Shown: positions 1 to 6,136, counted from the stretch's first letter. The stretch is DNA of 9,583 nucleotides from Candidatus Saccharimonadales bacterium (GCA_030151825.1 JASLCP010000063.1:1-9583); one strand, 5' to 3'. Notes: generated by a model from the letters alone, not told the origin. Made by a program: numbers and translations.

Positions 1-2
1 CC

Positions 3-122
3 CTTATTTCTGTGCGAACCAGTCTCGCTTATGTCTTTGGTTGCTTATTAATTATCTTAGGTACTTATTTTATAATTTGCAAGTCTGATTTTTGGCGATA
101 TCTATTTCCATACTTTCTGTGA
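3..122 (+). CDS. Possible 3' end of an upstream membrane protein gene (5' truncated)
   Basis: An open frame enters from the left edge and runs for 39 codons to a TGA at 120-122. The translation contains a hydrophobic stretch (roughly residues 8-27, from SLAYVF to FIIC) followed by an aromatic, membrane-like tail rich in F, W and Y. This fits the last transmembrane segment of a membrane protein whose body lies outside the window. Against it: the stretch is AT-rich, another frame is also open over part of it, and it would be the only protein gene here ending in TGA. I cannot name a family. It may simply be the intergenic region upstream of the PEGA gene. Confidence 0.25.
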   Translation, partial: LISVRTSLAYVFGCLLIILGTYFIICKSDFWRYLFPYFL

Positions 123-128
123 CTAAGC

Positions 129-134
129 TATACT
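129..134 (+). promoter_or_regulatory. -10 box (TATACT) of the PEGA gene, probably leaderless
   Basis: TATACT ends 9 bases before the ATG at 144, so transcription would start within about 3 bases of the start codon. No -35 hexamer is recognisable at the usual distance and there is no Shine-Dalgarno sequence. Confidence 0.55.
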
Positions 135-143
135 ATAGAATAT

Positions 144-1610
144 ATGCAACGCCGTTCGTCCCAGCGCCGCCAGATTGTCATGCGCAGTCTTGTGTACGTT
201 CTTATGACTGTATCTGTGATTACGATTGTCACCGTATTGATGTTGATTATTTTGGGGTATTCGTTCAATCGTCATGATGGGCGACTTGAGCAAGGCGGGC
301 TGCTGCAATTTGCGAGTCAGCCGAGTGGTGCAGCGGTAACGCTTGATGGGGTTCAGCTGAGTGCGCGCACGCCAAATAAAGCTAACGTTGATGCCAAAAA
401 CCACTTCGTCGAATTTTCGTTAAAGGGCTATCGTCCATGGCAAAAGTCGATTACGGTCAAGCCGGGCGGTATCGGCTGGCTGAGTTATGCGCGCTTGGTG
501 CCAACTGACATTAAAAGTGCTGCGATGCATACCTTCCCGCATCTTGCGGCGAGCCTGGCGTCTGATGACCACAAATGGATTGCTGCGCAGCCCGATACGG
601 CGGCGCCAACAGTGACGATGGTTAATGTTGAGTCGGATGCGCCAAAGCTAACAGAGGTGGCGATTCCTGAGGCAATGATTACTCCCGCCACGACCGATGC
701 AGTACAGGCCTATCGCATGGTGGCGTGGAGCGATGACGATAGTCGAATGATCGTCAAGCGCACTTACGACGACACAAAAATCGAATGGTTTGTATTGAAT
801 CGTCAGCACCCTGATCAGTCAGTTAATCTGACGACAACGTTTGCGATTGCCGCCGTTGATGTCAAATTTGGTCAAAATGATGGCAGCAAGGCCTATGCCC
901 TGACTGACGATGCGATTGTGCGTCGGATTGATATTGGCGGCGGTACGCTATCAGCACCACTAGCCGAAAACGTGTCGGAATATTCGGTCTATGACGAAAG
1001 CACGCTCTTGTATGTGACTAACCAAGACACCAAGCAGCCAAGTGAGCGTCGCGTCGGCTACCGCACGCAGGACATGGATGAGGCCCAAACTATCTTTAAC
1101 TACGCGTCCGACACCGGTGCGATTCATGTCGATTTTAGCGAATATTACGGCAAGCAATATGTTGCAGTGACATATGGAACGACCATGCAGGTATATGTTG
1201 GTGATTTGCCCACACAATCAAACAAAGGTAGTCTGACGCTACTCAAGACGGTGGCGCTTGCGGCGCCAGCGCAAGACCTTTCGATAAGCCGCAATGGGCG
1301 TTTTGTGGTGGCAACGATGCCTGATCAGTTTACTACCTATGATATTGAACTACTCAAAGACGATACGACGGTATTCTCTCGTGCTGCTAATGCCGAGCGT
1401 CCGCTGCAGTGGCTTGACGACTATTTGCTAGCAAGCGACCGCGAAGGAACGCTACGTCTGTTTGAGTTTGACGGTGCAAATCAGCAGGACATCTTGCCGG
1501 TCAGCGAAGGTCAAGCGACATTGATTACAAGAAATGATAAATATCTCTATACGTTTGCTGCAGTTGATGGGGGCACTGCCCTAACCCGTGTCAGTATGAC
1601 AGTAGAGTAG
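144..1610 (+). CDS. PEGA-domain membrane-anchored protein with a WD40-like repeat ectodomain
   Basis: This 488-residue protein has an Arg-rich N-terminus (MQRRSSQRRQ), one strong transmembrane helix at about residues 15-40, and then an extracytoplasmic part, so it is a signal-anchored N-in/C-out protein. Residues about 53-107 form a PEGA domain. Visible hallmarks are the QPSGAAVTLDG strand-turn, a Thr-Pro in the middle, and the closing LKGYRPWQKSITVKPG, the usual pattern of this surface-associated beta domain. The remaining 380 or so residues show recurring propeller-like blade patterns, such as WSDDDSRMIVKR, ISRNGRFVVATM and LASDREGTLRLFEFDG, suggesting a degenerate beta-propeller. No catalytic motif is seen. 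The start at 144 is set by the TATACT box immediately upstream. The gene converges with the sortase gene, with 5 bp between the two stop codons. A role as a cell-surface binding or scaffolding protein is inferred. No LPXTG-type sorting signal is present, so it is not an obvious sortase substrate. Confidence 0.85.
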   Translation: MQRRSSQRRQIVMRSLVYVLMTVSVITIVTVLMLIILGYSFNRHDGRLEQGGLLQFASQPSGAAVTLDGVQLSARTPNKANVDAKNHFVEFSLKGYRPWQKSITVKPGGIGWLSYARLVPTDIKSAAMHTFPHLAASLASDDHKWIAAQPDTAAPTVTMVNVESDAPKLTEVAIPEAMITPATTDAVQAYRMVAWSDDDSRMIVKRTYDDTKIEWFVLNRQHPDQSVNLTTTFAIAAVDVKFGQNDGSKAYALTDDAIVRRIDIGGGTLSAPLAENVSEYSVYDESTLLYVTNQDTKQPSERRVGYRTQDMDEAQTIFNYASDTGAIHVDFSEYYGKQYVAVTYGTTMQVYVGDLPTQSNKGSLTLLKTVALAAPAQDLSISRNGRFVVATMPDQFTTYDIELLKDDTTVFSRAANAERPLQWLDDYLLASDREGTLRLFEFDGANQQDILPVSEGQATLITRNDKYLYTFAAVDGGTALTRVSMTVE

Positions 1611-1615
1611 TTTTA

Positions 1616-2776
1616 CTAGCGCTTACCAAACAATCGCTCGAGTGCAGTTGCCGATACGCCAGGCATTTTGGCGTCTGCACCACTGCCGTTGCTTGCGGCC
1701 GGTGCGGCCTTTGCAGGGTCTGGTGAGACTTGTTCGGCAGTCACTAATAGTCGTTTGTTGGCGGTGCCTAGCGGCCAGCAAGTGATGAGCGTTAGGATTG
1801 GCTTATCGGTGGCACCCGTGAGTTTTTTGACGTCAGTCGGTAGGACGATTTCTTTTTGAGTGATGGTATAGGTATAGCGTGTGCCCTCGTAATTGGCGTA
1901 GATGGTGTCACCCGTATCGAGTTTTTCGAGTTGAGCAAAGACGAACTTGTAGTCGCCGGGCTCGAACAAGTCGTTGCTGGAGTGTCCTGATATAGCGGTA
2001 TTGCCCAATTGCCCTGGAACACTATTGGCGCCGGGTATCGCAAAGTGCGCCACGCCCTTCTCCATGGCGGCCATTTGCGAGGCGTGGTCGTTCCCTACTC
2101 CGTACATGACCGGGACGTCGACGTTGATTTTGGGGATAATCAATCGCGGATCAGAGCTGACTGATGTCGAGGCGTTGGGGTCGACAACAATATTTTGTGG
2201 GTCAATGGCGCCTGGGCTGATATAGGCTTGGACGGTACCAATCAGGAGACTATTGTATTGCAAGAATGCAAAGACAAACATCACCAGTACGGCGGCGCTA
2301 ATGGGGATAAAATGACGACTTTTTCGCATTTTTTTAGCGTTGGTGGTAACTTTTTGCTGAATTTTGTTGCGCAAATCGTTCACTTCTGCCTGTTTTGCGG
2401 TTTCTGGAGTGGACGTTGAGGCGGTGTCGCGTGCTTTCTGGCGTTCTTCGATGATTATTTTTTGTGCGTGACCGGTGTAATACTGCTGATAGTATTTCTG
2501 GTAGTACTCTTGCCAAGCATTGTGGTACTGCTGCCACGGCTCGTCAACAGGGGCGGTTGCCTGTGTGCGATGTGTCGTGGCTGCCGTTTGAGCCACCGCC
2601 GCTTTCTTTTGTGGTGGTTCGGTTACTGTCTGAGCGACCGACGGTTTGGCGGTTGAATCGCCAGAATCATAAAGAGCCGCGAGCTGTTCGCGCACAACGT
2701 TGACGGCAGCATCTCGCTTTGGAACGGCGAGATTTCTGCCCGACTTTTGACTATTTTGTGAATCTTGCGGCTTCAT
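1616..2776 (-). CDS. Sortase (class D/E-like) with a long Tyr/Gln-rich cytosolic N-terminus
   Basis: This 386-residue membrane-bound cysteine transpeptidase belongs to the sortase family, which cuts a sorting motif in secreted proteins and joins them to envelope or pilus acceptors. The catalytic triad is visible: His265 in ISGHSSN, Cys333 in TLITCWPLG and Arg342 in NKRLLV. Residues about 211-347 form the sortase barrel, beginning RLIIPKINVDVPV. The TLITC-W-P-L-G...RLLV signature resembles class D/E enzymes rather than class A. One transmembrane helix (about 156-183) follows a basic stretch (KKMRKSRH), so the catalytic part is outside and the first 155 residues are cytosolic. That head contains an aromatic block at 81-100 made of W, Y and Q, then a charged, probably helical region (about 106-150). 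The tail after the barrel is Ala/Pro/Ser-rich and ends in a basic cluster. The ATG is supported by AAGGA six bases upstream (2783-2787). No substrate with a sorting signal is seen in the window. Confidence 0.92.
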   Translation of the reverse strand: MKPQDSQNSQKSGRNLAVPKRDAAVNVVREQLAALYDSGDSTAKPSVAQTVTEPPQKKAAVAQTAATTHRTQATAPVDEPWQQYHNAWQEYYQKYYQQYYTGHAQKIIIEERQKARDTASTSTPETAKQAEVNDLRNKIQQKVTTNAKKMRKSRHFIPISAAVLVMFVFAFLQYNSLLIGTVQAYISPGAIDPQNIVVDPNASTSVSSDPRLIIPKINVDVPVMYGVGNDHASQMAAMEKGVAHFAIPGANSVPGQLGNTAISGHSSNDLFEPGDYKFVFAQLEKLDTGDTIYANYEGTRYTYTITQKEIVLPTDVKKLTGATDKPILTLITCWPLGTANKRLLVTAEQVSPDPAKAAPAASNGSGADAKMPGVSATALERLFGKR

Positions 2777-2796
2777 ATGGATTCCTTGCTCTTTTT

Positions 2797-2802
2797 AGTA
2801 TA
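2797..2802 (-). promoter_or_regulatory. -10 box (TATACT) of the sortase gene
   Basis: Reading leftwards, TATACT lies 20 bases before the sortase ATG. The expected transcript start is near 2790, which leaves a short leader containing an AAGGA Shine-Dalgarno at 2783-2787. It overlaps the -10 box of the divergent tRNA gene. Confidence 0.5.
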
Positions 2803-2806
2803 CAAT
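2799..2806 (+). promoter_or_regulatory. -10 box (TATACA/TACAAT) of tRNA-Leu
   Basis: The TATACAAT string ends 11 bases before the mature tRNA 5' end at 2818, which gives a start site about 5 bases upstream of the tRNA. It shares the palindrome GTATAC with the sortase -10 box on the other strand. Confidence 0.45.
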
Positions 2807-2817
2807 ATATTCTGCAA

Positions 2818-2904
2818 GCCGCGGTGGTGGAATTGGTAGACACGCCAGACTCAAAATCTTGTGTCCTTCGGGACGTGCCGGTTCAAGTCCGGCCCGCGGT
2901 ACCA
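2818..2904 (+). tRNA. tRNA-Leu (anticodon CAA)
   Basis: This 87-base class II tRNA reads UUG codons. The acceptor stem pairs GCCGCGG with CCGCGGT (the first pair is a G-U wobble), followed by discriminator A and an encoded CCA. The D arm carries the GG pair in AATTGGTAGA. The anticodon CAA at 2852-2854 sits in a CTCAAAA loop. The long variable arm folds as GTCC-TTCG-GGAC, typical of leucine tRNAs, and the T arm is GCCGG-TTCAAGT-CCGGC. The long variable arm and A73 discriminator support leucine identity. One oddity is a C-U mismatch in the second pair of the anticodon stem (positions 28-42). Confidence 0.97.
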
Positions 2905-2920
2905 TTTTTGTCCACAGTAG

Positions 2921-2949
2921 CCTCCTATATTCGTAAGGAGGTATTTTTT
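2921..2949 (+). terminator. Intrinsic terminator of tRNA-Leu
   Basis: CCTCCT (2921-2926) and AGGAGG (2936-2941) form a 6-bp stem around a 9-base loop, followed after two bases by six T residues (2944-2949). It lies 16 bases after the tRNA CCA end. The T-run overlaps the stop codon of the converging minus-strand gene. Confidence 0.75.
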
Positions 2950-3739
2950 ATGTCAACAAGCTAGCGGTAACGGACTGGACGGGCTGTGTGGGTGTCCAGA
3001 GCCAGTAGCAAGCGGCACGGGTGGCGACGCTCCCCTGCCAGATGGCCATGGGGTTGCTCCACGGCATGGTGACGACCTGTCCACCGCCAGCGACGACTAT
3101 TTGTTCTTGATGGTACGTCGCGATGGTGACTGAGTAGGTAATTGTGAATTTGTGCAGGGCCTCGACCAATTGTTGTAACTGCATGCTAAAGGCGAGCATT
3201 TTTGGATAATAGACTGATCGAAAGAGCGTTTGAAGTTGCGAAAATGAGATGACGAGGAGCGTTTGTTTACGCTCAACGATGACATCGAGCGCTTGTTTGG
3301 ATAGATCAAAGGCATCGCGCGTAATAGTTAACTGTCCGCTGTAATCACGCAAAAAATCATCATACACAATCGCTGTCTCGCTATTTCGGCCCGCGTCACC
3401 AATCATAATTATGGCGCTTGCCCACTGCCCCAGTGCGTGCATGTCGGGTGCGGCGTCACGGGCCAGTCCTCCGGACGGATTACTCGCCGCAAAGTGTGCG
3501 TCGGTGATAATGGGCGGAATTGTCTTTTTCAAAATGTCAGGTAATAACACGCGTACACCGCCTACTCCGGCCTCGAGCGCGATAGTGTATGCATTGCCAA
3601 CTGCCGCAAATCCCAGTTTGTTGCCACCAATAATACCCAATTTGCCAGCGCGTGACGCTACCTCGGGTTTGTTCCATTCGATGTCAGGAAAGAGTGGCTG
3701 ATCGGCCGTTTGCCGTTGCCAATAGCTATGCATATCCAT
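2948..3739 (-). CDS. Ribokinase-fold protein resembling NAD(P)H-hydrate dehydratase, catalytic motifs eroded
   Basis: This 263-residue soluble protein has an N-terminal third like the C-terminal (dehydratase) domain of YjeF. The stretch GKLGIIGGNKLGFAAVGNAY followed by an alanine/glycine-rich helix and VGGVRVLLPD (residues 32-68) matches the nucleotide-site start of the ribokinase-like fold. AIIMIGDAGRNSET (about 109-122) occupies the place of the family's Gly-rich 'GPGLG' turn. Active family members dehydrate-repair hydrated NADH/NADPH using ADP or ATP. However, the TPH-x-GE segment is replaced by SFSQLQTLF (about 165-173). The GTGD motif carrying the catalytic Asp is absent near the C-terminus, which instead reads WSNPMAIWQGSVATRAACYW. 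It may be inactive, a binding protein or a divergent enzyme. The start at 3739 is favoured because TATACT ends 6 bases before it. A second Met two codons in, at 3733, is possible. It lies 21 bp downstream of the small signal-anchored protein gene. Confidence 0.6.
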   Translation of the reverse strand: MDMHSYWQRQTADQPLFPDIEWNKPEVASRAGKLGIIGGNKLGFAAVGNAYTIALEAGVGGVRVLLPDILKKTIPPIITDAHFAASNPSGGLARDAAPDMHALGQWASAIIMIGDAGRNSETAIVYDDFLRDYSGQLTITRDAFDLSKQALDVIVERKQTLLVISFSQLQTLFRSVYYPKMLAFSMQLQQLVEALHKFTITYSVTIATYHQEQIVVAGGGQVVTMPWSNPMAIWQGSVATRAACYWLWTPTQPVQSVTASLLT

Positions 3740-3745
3740 AGTAGT

Positions 3746-3751
3746 AGTATA
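3746..3751 (-). promoter_or_regulatory. -10 box (TATACT) of the ribokinase-fold gene, leaderless
   Basis: On the minus strand TATACT is followed by exactly 6 bases and then ATG, so the expected +1 coincides with the A of the start codon. This is the cleanest leaderless arrangement in the window. It lies in the 21-bp gap after the preceding gene, so this gene can be transcribed on its own. Confidence 0.55.
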
Positions 3752-3760
3752 CTACAGGGG

Positions 3761-4222
3761 TTAGCGGACACCGAATGTGATGGTATCAGACGTATGGCCG
3801 CCGAGTGTCGCACGGACACCATGCTGACCACCGATGACCGTCAGTGTATCGACTGTCGGGGCGATTACTTGCGGTTCTTTCTTCTCGCCGCTGGCTTCAG
3901 CAAGCATGAGGGTGCGTTTGATTGTTTTGTTCGAAAACGGTGCCAAGGTAACGGTTGAGGCCGCTTCATCCTTGCTGATCTGCTTTGCAGGGCTAGCGCC
4001 ATCAATCAATAGTGATATGTCATTGCTATCAGCGGCACCAATATAGACGTTCTTGGGGCGCGGCGAAAAATTAATCATTGTAATATCGAACGTAATCGAG
4101 TCACCGAACGTCTTTTGTTTTTCGTAGGCATTGACGCGCAAGTATGGTGATATCATATCGCTGGCGAACCAGTAGATAACAGCGATAACGACAAGTCCAA
4201 AGATGATTTTAGCGATATTCAT
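3761..4222 (-). CDS. Small signal-anchored protein of unknown function
   Basis: This 153-residue protein has an N-terminal hydrophobic helix (about residues 4-22, KIIFGLVVIAVIYWFA) after a single Lys. It has no signal peptidase or lipobox motif and no cysteine, so it is probably anchored with the rest outside the cytoplasm. The remainder alternates short beta-strand-like stretches, for example GDSITFDITMINFSPRPKNVYIG, TVTLAPFSNKTIKRTLML, VDTLTVIGG and a terminal TSDTITFGVR. The pattern 'ITFDITMINFSPRPKNVYI...APFSNKTIKRTL' suggests an immunoglobulin-like or transthyretin-like beta sandwich. I recognise no named family. It lies downstream of exoA on the same strand with its own promoter 32 bases upstream and precedes the ribokinase-fold gene by 21 bp, so read-through co-transcription is possible. 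Confidence 0.7.
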   Translation of the reverse strand: MNIAKIIFGLVVIAVIYWFASDMISPYLRVNAYEKQKTFGDSITFDITMINFSPRPKNVYIGAADSNDISLLIDGASPAKQISKDEAASTVTLAPFSNKTIKRTLMLAEASGEKKEPQVIAPTVDTLTVIGGQHGVRATLGGHTSDTITFGVR

Positions 4223-4253
4223 GACAATTTCCGATTATGGTTACAATACCTTG

Positions 4254-4262
4254 ATTATAACA
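4254..4262 (-). promoter_or_regulatory. Extended -10 (TGT-TATAAT) of the small signal-anchored protein gene
   Basis: The minus strand carries TGT followed by TATAAT, 31 bases before the ATG at 4222. The expected start site is near 4247, giving a leader of about 25 bases. This is one of the few genes here with a real leader, although only a weak GGAA lies near the start. Confidence 0.55.
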
Positions 4263-4316
4263 GACTGTCCTGAAAACAAAATGAAAACGCCACCTTGTAC
4301 CCATATTTTGCTTTAG

Positions 4317-5111
4317 CTAAATTTCAATACTAACCGGGCAATGATCGGAACCCATGATATCGGGGTGGATAGCTGGGTTTTTGACTTTACCCGCGATTGA
4401 TTCAGATGCCAGGAAGTAATCAATGCGCCAGCCGACGTTACGGGCACGGGCGTTGGCCCAATGGGTCCACCAGGTAAAGGCGTCGGTTTTGTCGGGGTTG
4501 GCGGCACGGTAGGTATCAACAAAGCCAGCGGCGAGCATGTTGTCAAAGCCTTTTCGCTCCTCTGTGGTAAAGCCGTGTTTGCCGACGTTTGGTTTGGGGT
4601 TTTTGAGGTCAATTTCGGTGTGTGCGACGTTCAGGTCTCCACAGAACAGCACTGGTTTTTTCTCGGCGCGACGCGCCACGTAGGCTAAGAAGGCTGGATC
4701 CCAACGTTTTTCGCGCAGCTCCAGTCGGCTAAGGTCGTTTTTACTGTTTGGAGTATAGACCGTCACTAGATAAAAATCATCGTATTCAGCCGTCAGCACC
4801 CGTCCCTCGCCCGTAACGTCACCGTACTTGTCTGACTCGAGCGAGTATTCATCGATTAATTCCTCGGGAAGACCATAATAGACGTTCAGCGGGTCGGTTT
4901 TGCTCCAAATAGCGGTACCGCTATAGCCCTTTTTCTCGGCGCTATTCCAGAATTTATTGTACTGCGGGTATTCGAGGTCGAGTTGCGCTTCGTGGGCTTT
5001 TGTCTCTTGGAAACAAATGATATCAGGGTCTTCTTTGTTGATAAATTCAGCCAATTTGCCTTTGTTTTCGACGGCGCGAATGCCGTTGACGTTCCACGAA
5101 TAAATTTTCAT
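4317..5111 (-). CDS. exoA: Exodeoxyribonuclease III / AP endonuclease
   Basis: This 264-residue Mg-dependent nuclease of the xth/exoA (EEP) family cleaves DNA at abasic sites in base-excision repair and removes 3' blocking groups. Family motifs appear in order: SWNVNGIR with Asn7, CFQETK with metal-binding Glu36, VYTPNS with Tyr119, CGDLNVAHTEIDL with Asp159 and Asn161, GWRIDYFLAS with Asp231, and the C-terminal GSDHCPV with Asp256 and His257. Length is normal and no key residue is missing. The start is fixed because MKIYSWNVNG is the usual N-terminus. An AAGGAG lies only 1 base before the ATG, too close for ordinary ribosome binding. A TGC-TATGAT box ends 9 bases before the ATG. The 92-bp space between its stop and the next minus-strand gene shows no obvious terminator. 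The protein acts in the cytoplasm and its immediate neighbours are functionally unrelated. Confidence 0.96.
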   Translation of the reverse strand: MKIYSWNVNGIRAVENKGKLAEFINKEDPDIICFQETKAHEAQLDLEYPQYNKFWNSAEKKGYSGTAIWSKTDPLNVYYGLPEELIDEYSLESDKYGDVTGEGRVLTAEYDDFYLVTVYTPNSKNDLSRLELREKRWDPAFLAYVARRAEKKPVLFCGDLNVAHTEIDLKNPKPNVGKHGFTTEERKGFDNMLAAGFVDTYRAANPDKTDAFTWWTHWANARARNVGWRIDYFLASESIAGKVKNPAIHPDIMGSDHCPVSIEI

Positions 5112-5120
5112 ACTCCTTTT

Positions 5121-5129
5121 ATCATAGCA
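5121..5129 (-). promoter_or_regulatory. Extended -10 (TGC-TATGAT) of exoA
   Basis: The minus strand carries TGC then TATGAT, which ends 9 bases before the exoA ATG, so the leader would be about 3 bases. It lies only a few bases from the -35 box of the divergent gene, so the two promoters probably compete or interfere. Confidence 0.5.
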
Positions 5130-5133
5130 TGTA

Positions 5134-5162
5134 TTGACTTTATTATTTTATGAGTGTATAAA
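5134..5162 (+). promoter_or_regulatory. Promoter with -35 TTGACT, 17-bp spacer and -10 TATAAA
   Basis: TTGACT (5134-5139), a 17-bp AT-rich spacer and TATAAA (5157-5162) form the only consensus-spaced -35/-10 promoter I found in the window. The predicted start is near 5169, which rules out the GTG at 5154 as start of the downstream gene. Confidence 0.6.
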
Positions 5163-5183
5163 TACATTGTTCATATCCAGCCA

Positions 5184-5573
5184 ATGAAAGTGGTGATTGT
5201 GATGGCAGCTGATGCGACCAATGTGGTAAATACACTCGACTTTGTCGAGATGTACACCAGGAATCACGCGTTCCGGACGTCAACGTGGTCGAACAAGAAC
5301 GTTAGTGTATTGCTCGACCAGCAGATAACGGTGTTTCGTGACCCTTCCGGTACGGACATTGCTGTTCCGAAAGGGGCTGTCGGTGTATTGTATCGTAAGA
5401 GTGCTTCGAAACATCTCGTTCTTGCGTCGATTTTTACGATGCCGGCCGAGACCAGAAACGGCGTCCTCAATATCATGGGCGATGGCACACTGAAGTGGCG
5501 CGAGTGCCACAAGCGCGGACGTAATGGAGTGCTTCGTGCAGGTGGACGTGCGCAGCCAAGGTCGCGCGACTAG
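5184..5573 (+). CDS. Orphan small protein of unknown function beside smpB
   Basis: The frame gives a 129-residue protein from the ATG at 5184. A GTG at 5154 is in frame but lies upstream of the predicted transcription start, and an ATG at 5202 is an alternative. The N-terminus MKVVIVMAADATNVV is hydrophobic but too short to be a membrane helix. The middle alternates beta-strand-like segments (VSVLLDQQITVFRD, DIAVPKGAVGVLYRK, HLVLASIFTMP, GVLNIMGDGTLKWREC), suggesting a small SH3-like or beta-barrel domain. The last 22 residues are basic (CHKRGRNGVLRAGGRAQPRS), possibly contacting nucleic acid. I recognise no family. A consensus promoter upstream and a strong intrinsic terminator 13 bases past the stop show an independent transcription unit. 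The transcript could instead be a non-coding RNA, but the open frame fits the promoter and terminator well. No Shine-Dalgarno is seen. Confidence 0.6.
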   Translation: MKVVIVMAADATNVVNTLDFVEMYTRNHAFRTSTWSNKNVSVLLDQQITVFRDPSGTDIAVPKGAVGVLYRKSASKHLVLASIFTMPAETRNGVLNIMGDGTLKWRECHKRGRNGVLRAGGRAQPRSRD

Positions 5574-5585
5574 TTGGAATGAACG

Positions 5586-5612
5586 ACCCGAGTCACTGCG
5601 ACTCGGGTTTTT
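5586..5612 (+). terminator. Strong intrinsic terminator, possibly bidirectional
   Basis: ACCCGAGTC and GACTCGGGT form a perfect 9-bp stem around a 5-base loop (ACTGC), and a five-base T-run (5608-5612) begins at the closing base of the stem. It starts 13 bases after the orphan gene's stop and lies just past the smpB stop. Read from the smpB side the hairpin has no T-run after it, so its effect on smpB is probably weaker. Confidence 0.88.
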
Positions 5613-5615
5613 CAT

Positions 5616-6092
5616 TTATCGATGCTTGATTGCTTGTTTTGCATCGCGTTCTTGGTCGCGCCGCTTTAATGTTTCGCGTTTGTCGTACTTCTTTTTGCCT
5701 TTACCAAGTGCGATGACGAGTTTGATGTAGCGACCGGTAGTCAGGAGTTTTGTCGGTACAATGGTGAGACCGTCTTTTTTACGAACACTCAGTTGGTCGA
5801 TTTGTTTGCGACTAGCCAGTAGTTTTCGCGGGTTCGTATCGACGGTGCGAGCACTCGCCTCACCTCTTTTTTGCAGGCGAATGCTAAAGCTGGCGTTGTT
5901 GAGCCACAGTTCACTGCCCCGAATGGTGACAAATGAACCTTTCAGCTGAATGTGGCCGTCACGAGCGGCGCGTACCTCTGGTCCGGTCAAGCTCATGCCG
6001 ACGACCAGATCATCGCCGAGTTCATAGTCAAACCGCGCTCGTCGGTTGACGACAGCGGTTGGGACTGGTTTTTGCTTCTTTTTTTGCGCCAT
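5616..6092 (-). CDS. smpB: SsrA-binding protein SmpB
   Basis: This 158-residue protein brings tmRNA (SsrA) to stalled ribosomes for trans-translation. Family landmarks are NRRARFDYEL (residues 16-25), GMSLTGPEVRAAR (32-44), ELWLNNASFS (61-70), PRKLLASRKQI (88-98), GLTIVPTKL (108-116) and the terminal IALGKGKKKYDKRETLKRRD (127-146). The basic tail is the part that becomes helical in the ribosomal mRNA channel. The N-terminus is Lys-rich. Length is usual for the family. No tmRNA gene is recognisable beside it in this window. The start ATG follows TATACT by 10 bases, leaving a leader of about 3-4 bases. A GAAGGGA string between them could act as a Shine-Dalgarno only if transcription starts unusually close to the -10. 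It is divergent from the four-helix membrane protein gene. Confidence 0.97.
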   Translation of the reverse strand: MAQKKKQKPVPTAVVNRRARFDYELGDDLVVGMSLTGPEVRAARDGHIQLKGSFVTIRGSELWLNNASFSIRLQKRGEASARTVDTNPRKLLASRKQIDQLSVRKKDGLTIVPTKLLTTGRYIKLVIALGKGKKKYDKRETLKRRDQERDAKQAIKHR

Positions 6093-6102
6093 GATTCCCT
6101 TC

Positions 6103-6111
6103 AGTATAACA
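6103..6111 (-). promoter_or_regulatory. Extended -10 (TGT-TATACT) of smpB
   Basis: The minus strand carries TGT then TATACT, which ends 10 bases before the smpB ATG. No -35 is apparent. The expected mRNA has a leader of only a few bases. Confidence 0.55.
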
Positions 6112-6136
6112 GATAGAATAATTGCGGCATGTAGTG

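Noticed and set aside
144..1610. The PEGA protein as substrate of the neighbouring sortase.
   Set aside because: Its C-terminus has no LPXTG-like motif, hydrophobic segment or basic tail, and it is anchored by its N-terminal helix.
2936..2965. A perfect Shine-Dalgarno (AAGGAGG) followed by ATG and a four-codon mini-ORF (MSTS) after tRNA-Leu, which might suggest a leader peptide.
   Set aside because: The AGGAGG is the right arm of a hairpin with CCTCCT followed by a T-run, so it is the tRNA terminator. No gene follows on that strand.
5113..5118. AAGGAG upstream of exoA as a ribosome binding site.
   Set aside because: It ends just 1 base before the ATG, too close for normal function, and probably lies at or upstream of the transcription start set by TATGAT.
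5154..5183. GTG at 5154 as start of the orphan gene.
   Set aside because: It precedes the TATAAA -10 box and so would not be in the predicted mRNA.
5163..5612. A tmRNA (ssrA) gene in the transcription unit beside smpB.
   Set aside because: I see no tmRNA-like 5' end, no tRNA-like T-loop near the 3' end and no CCA end, while a continuous protein frame fits the unit.
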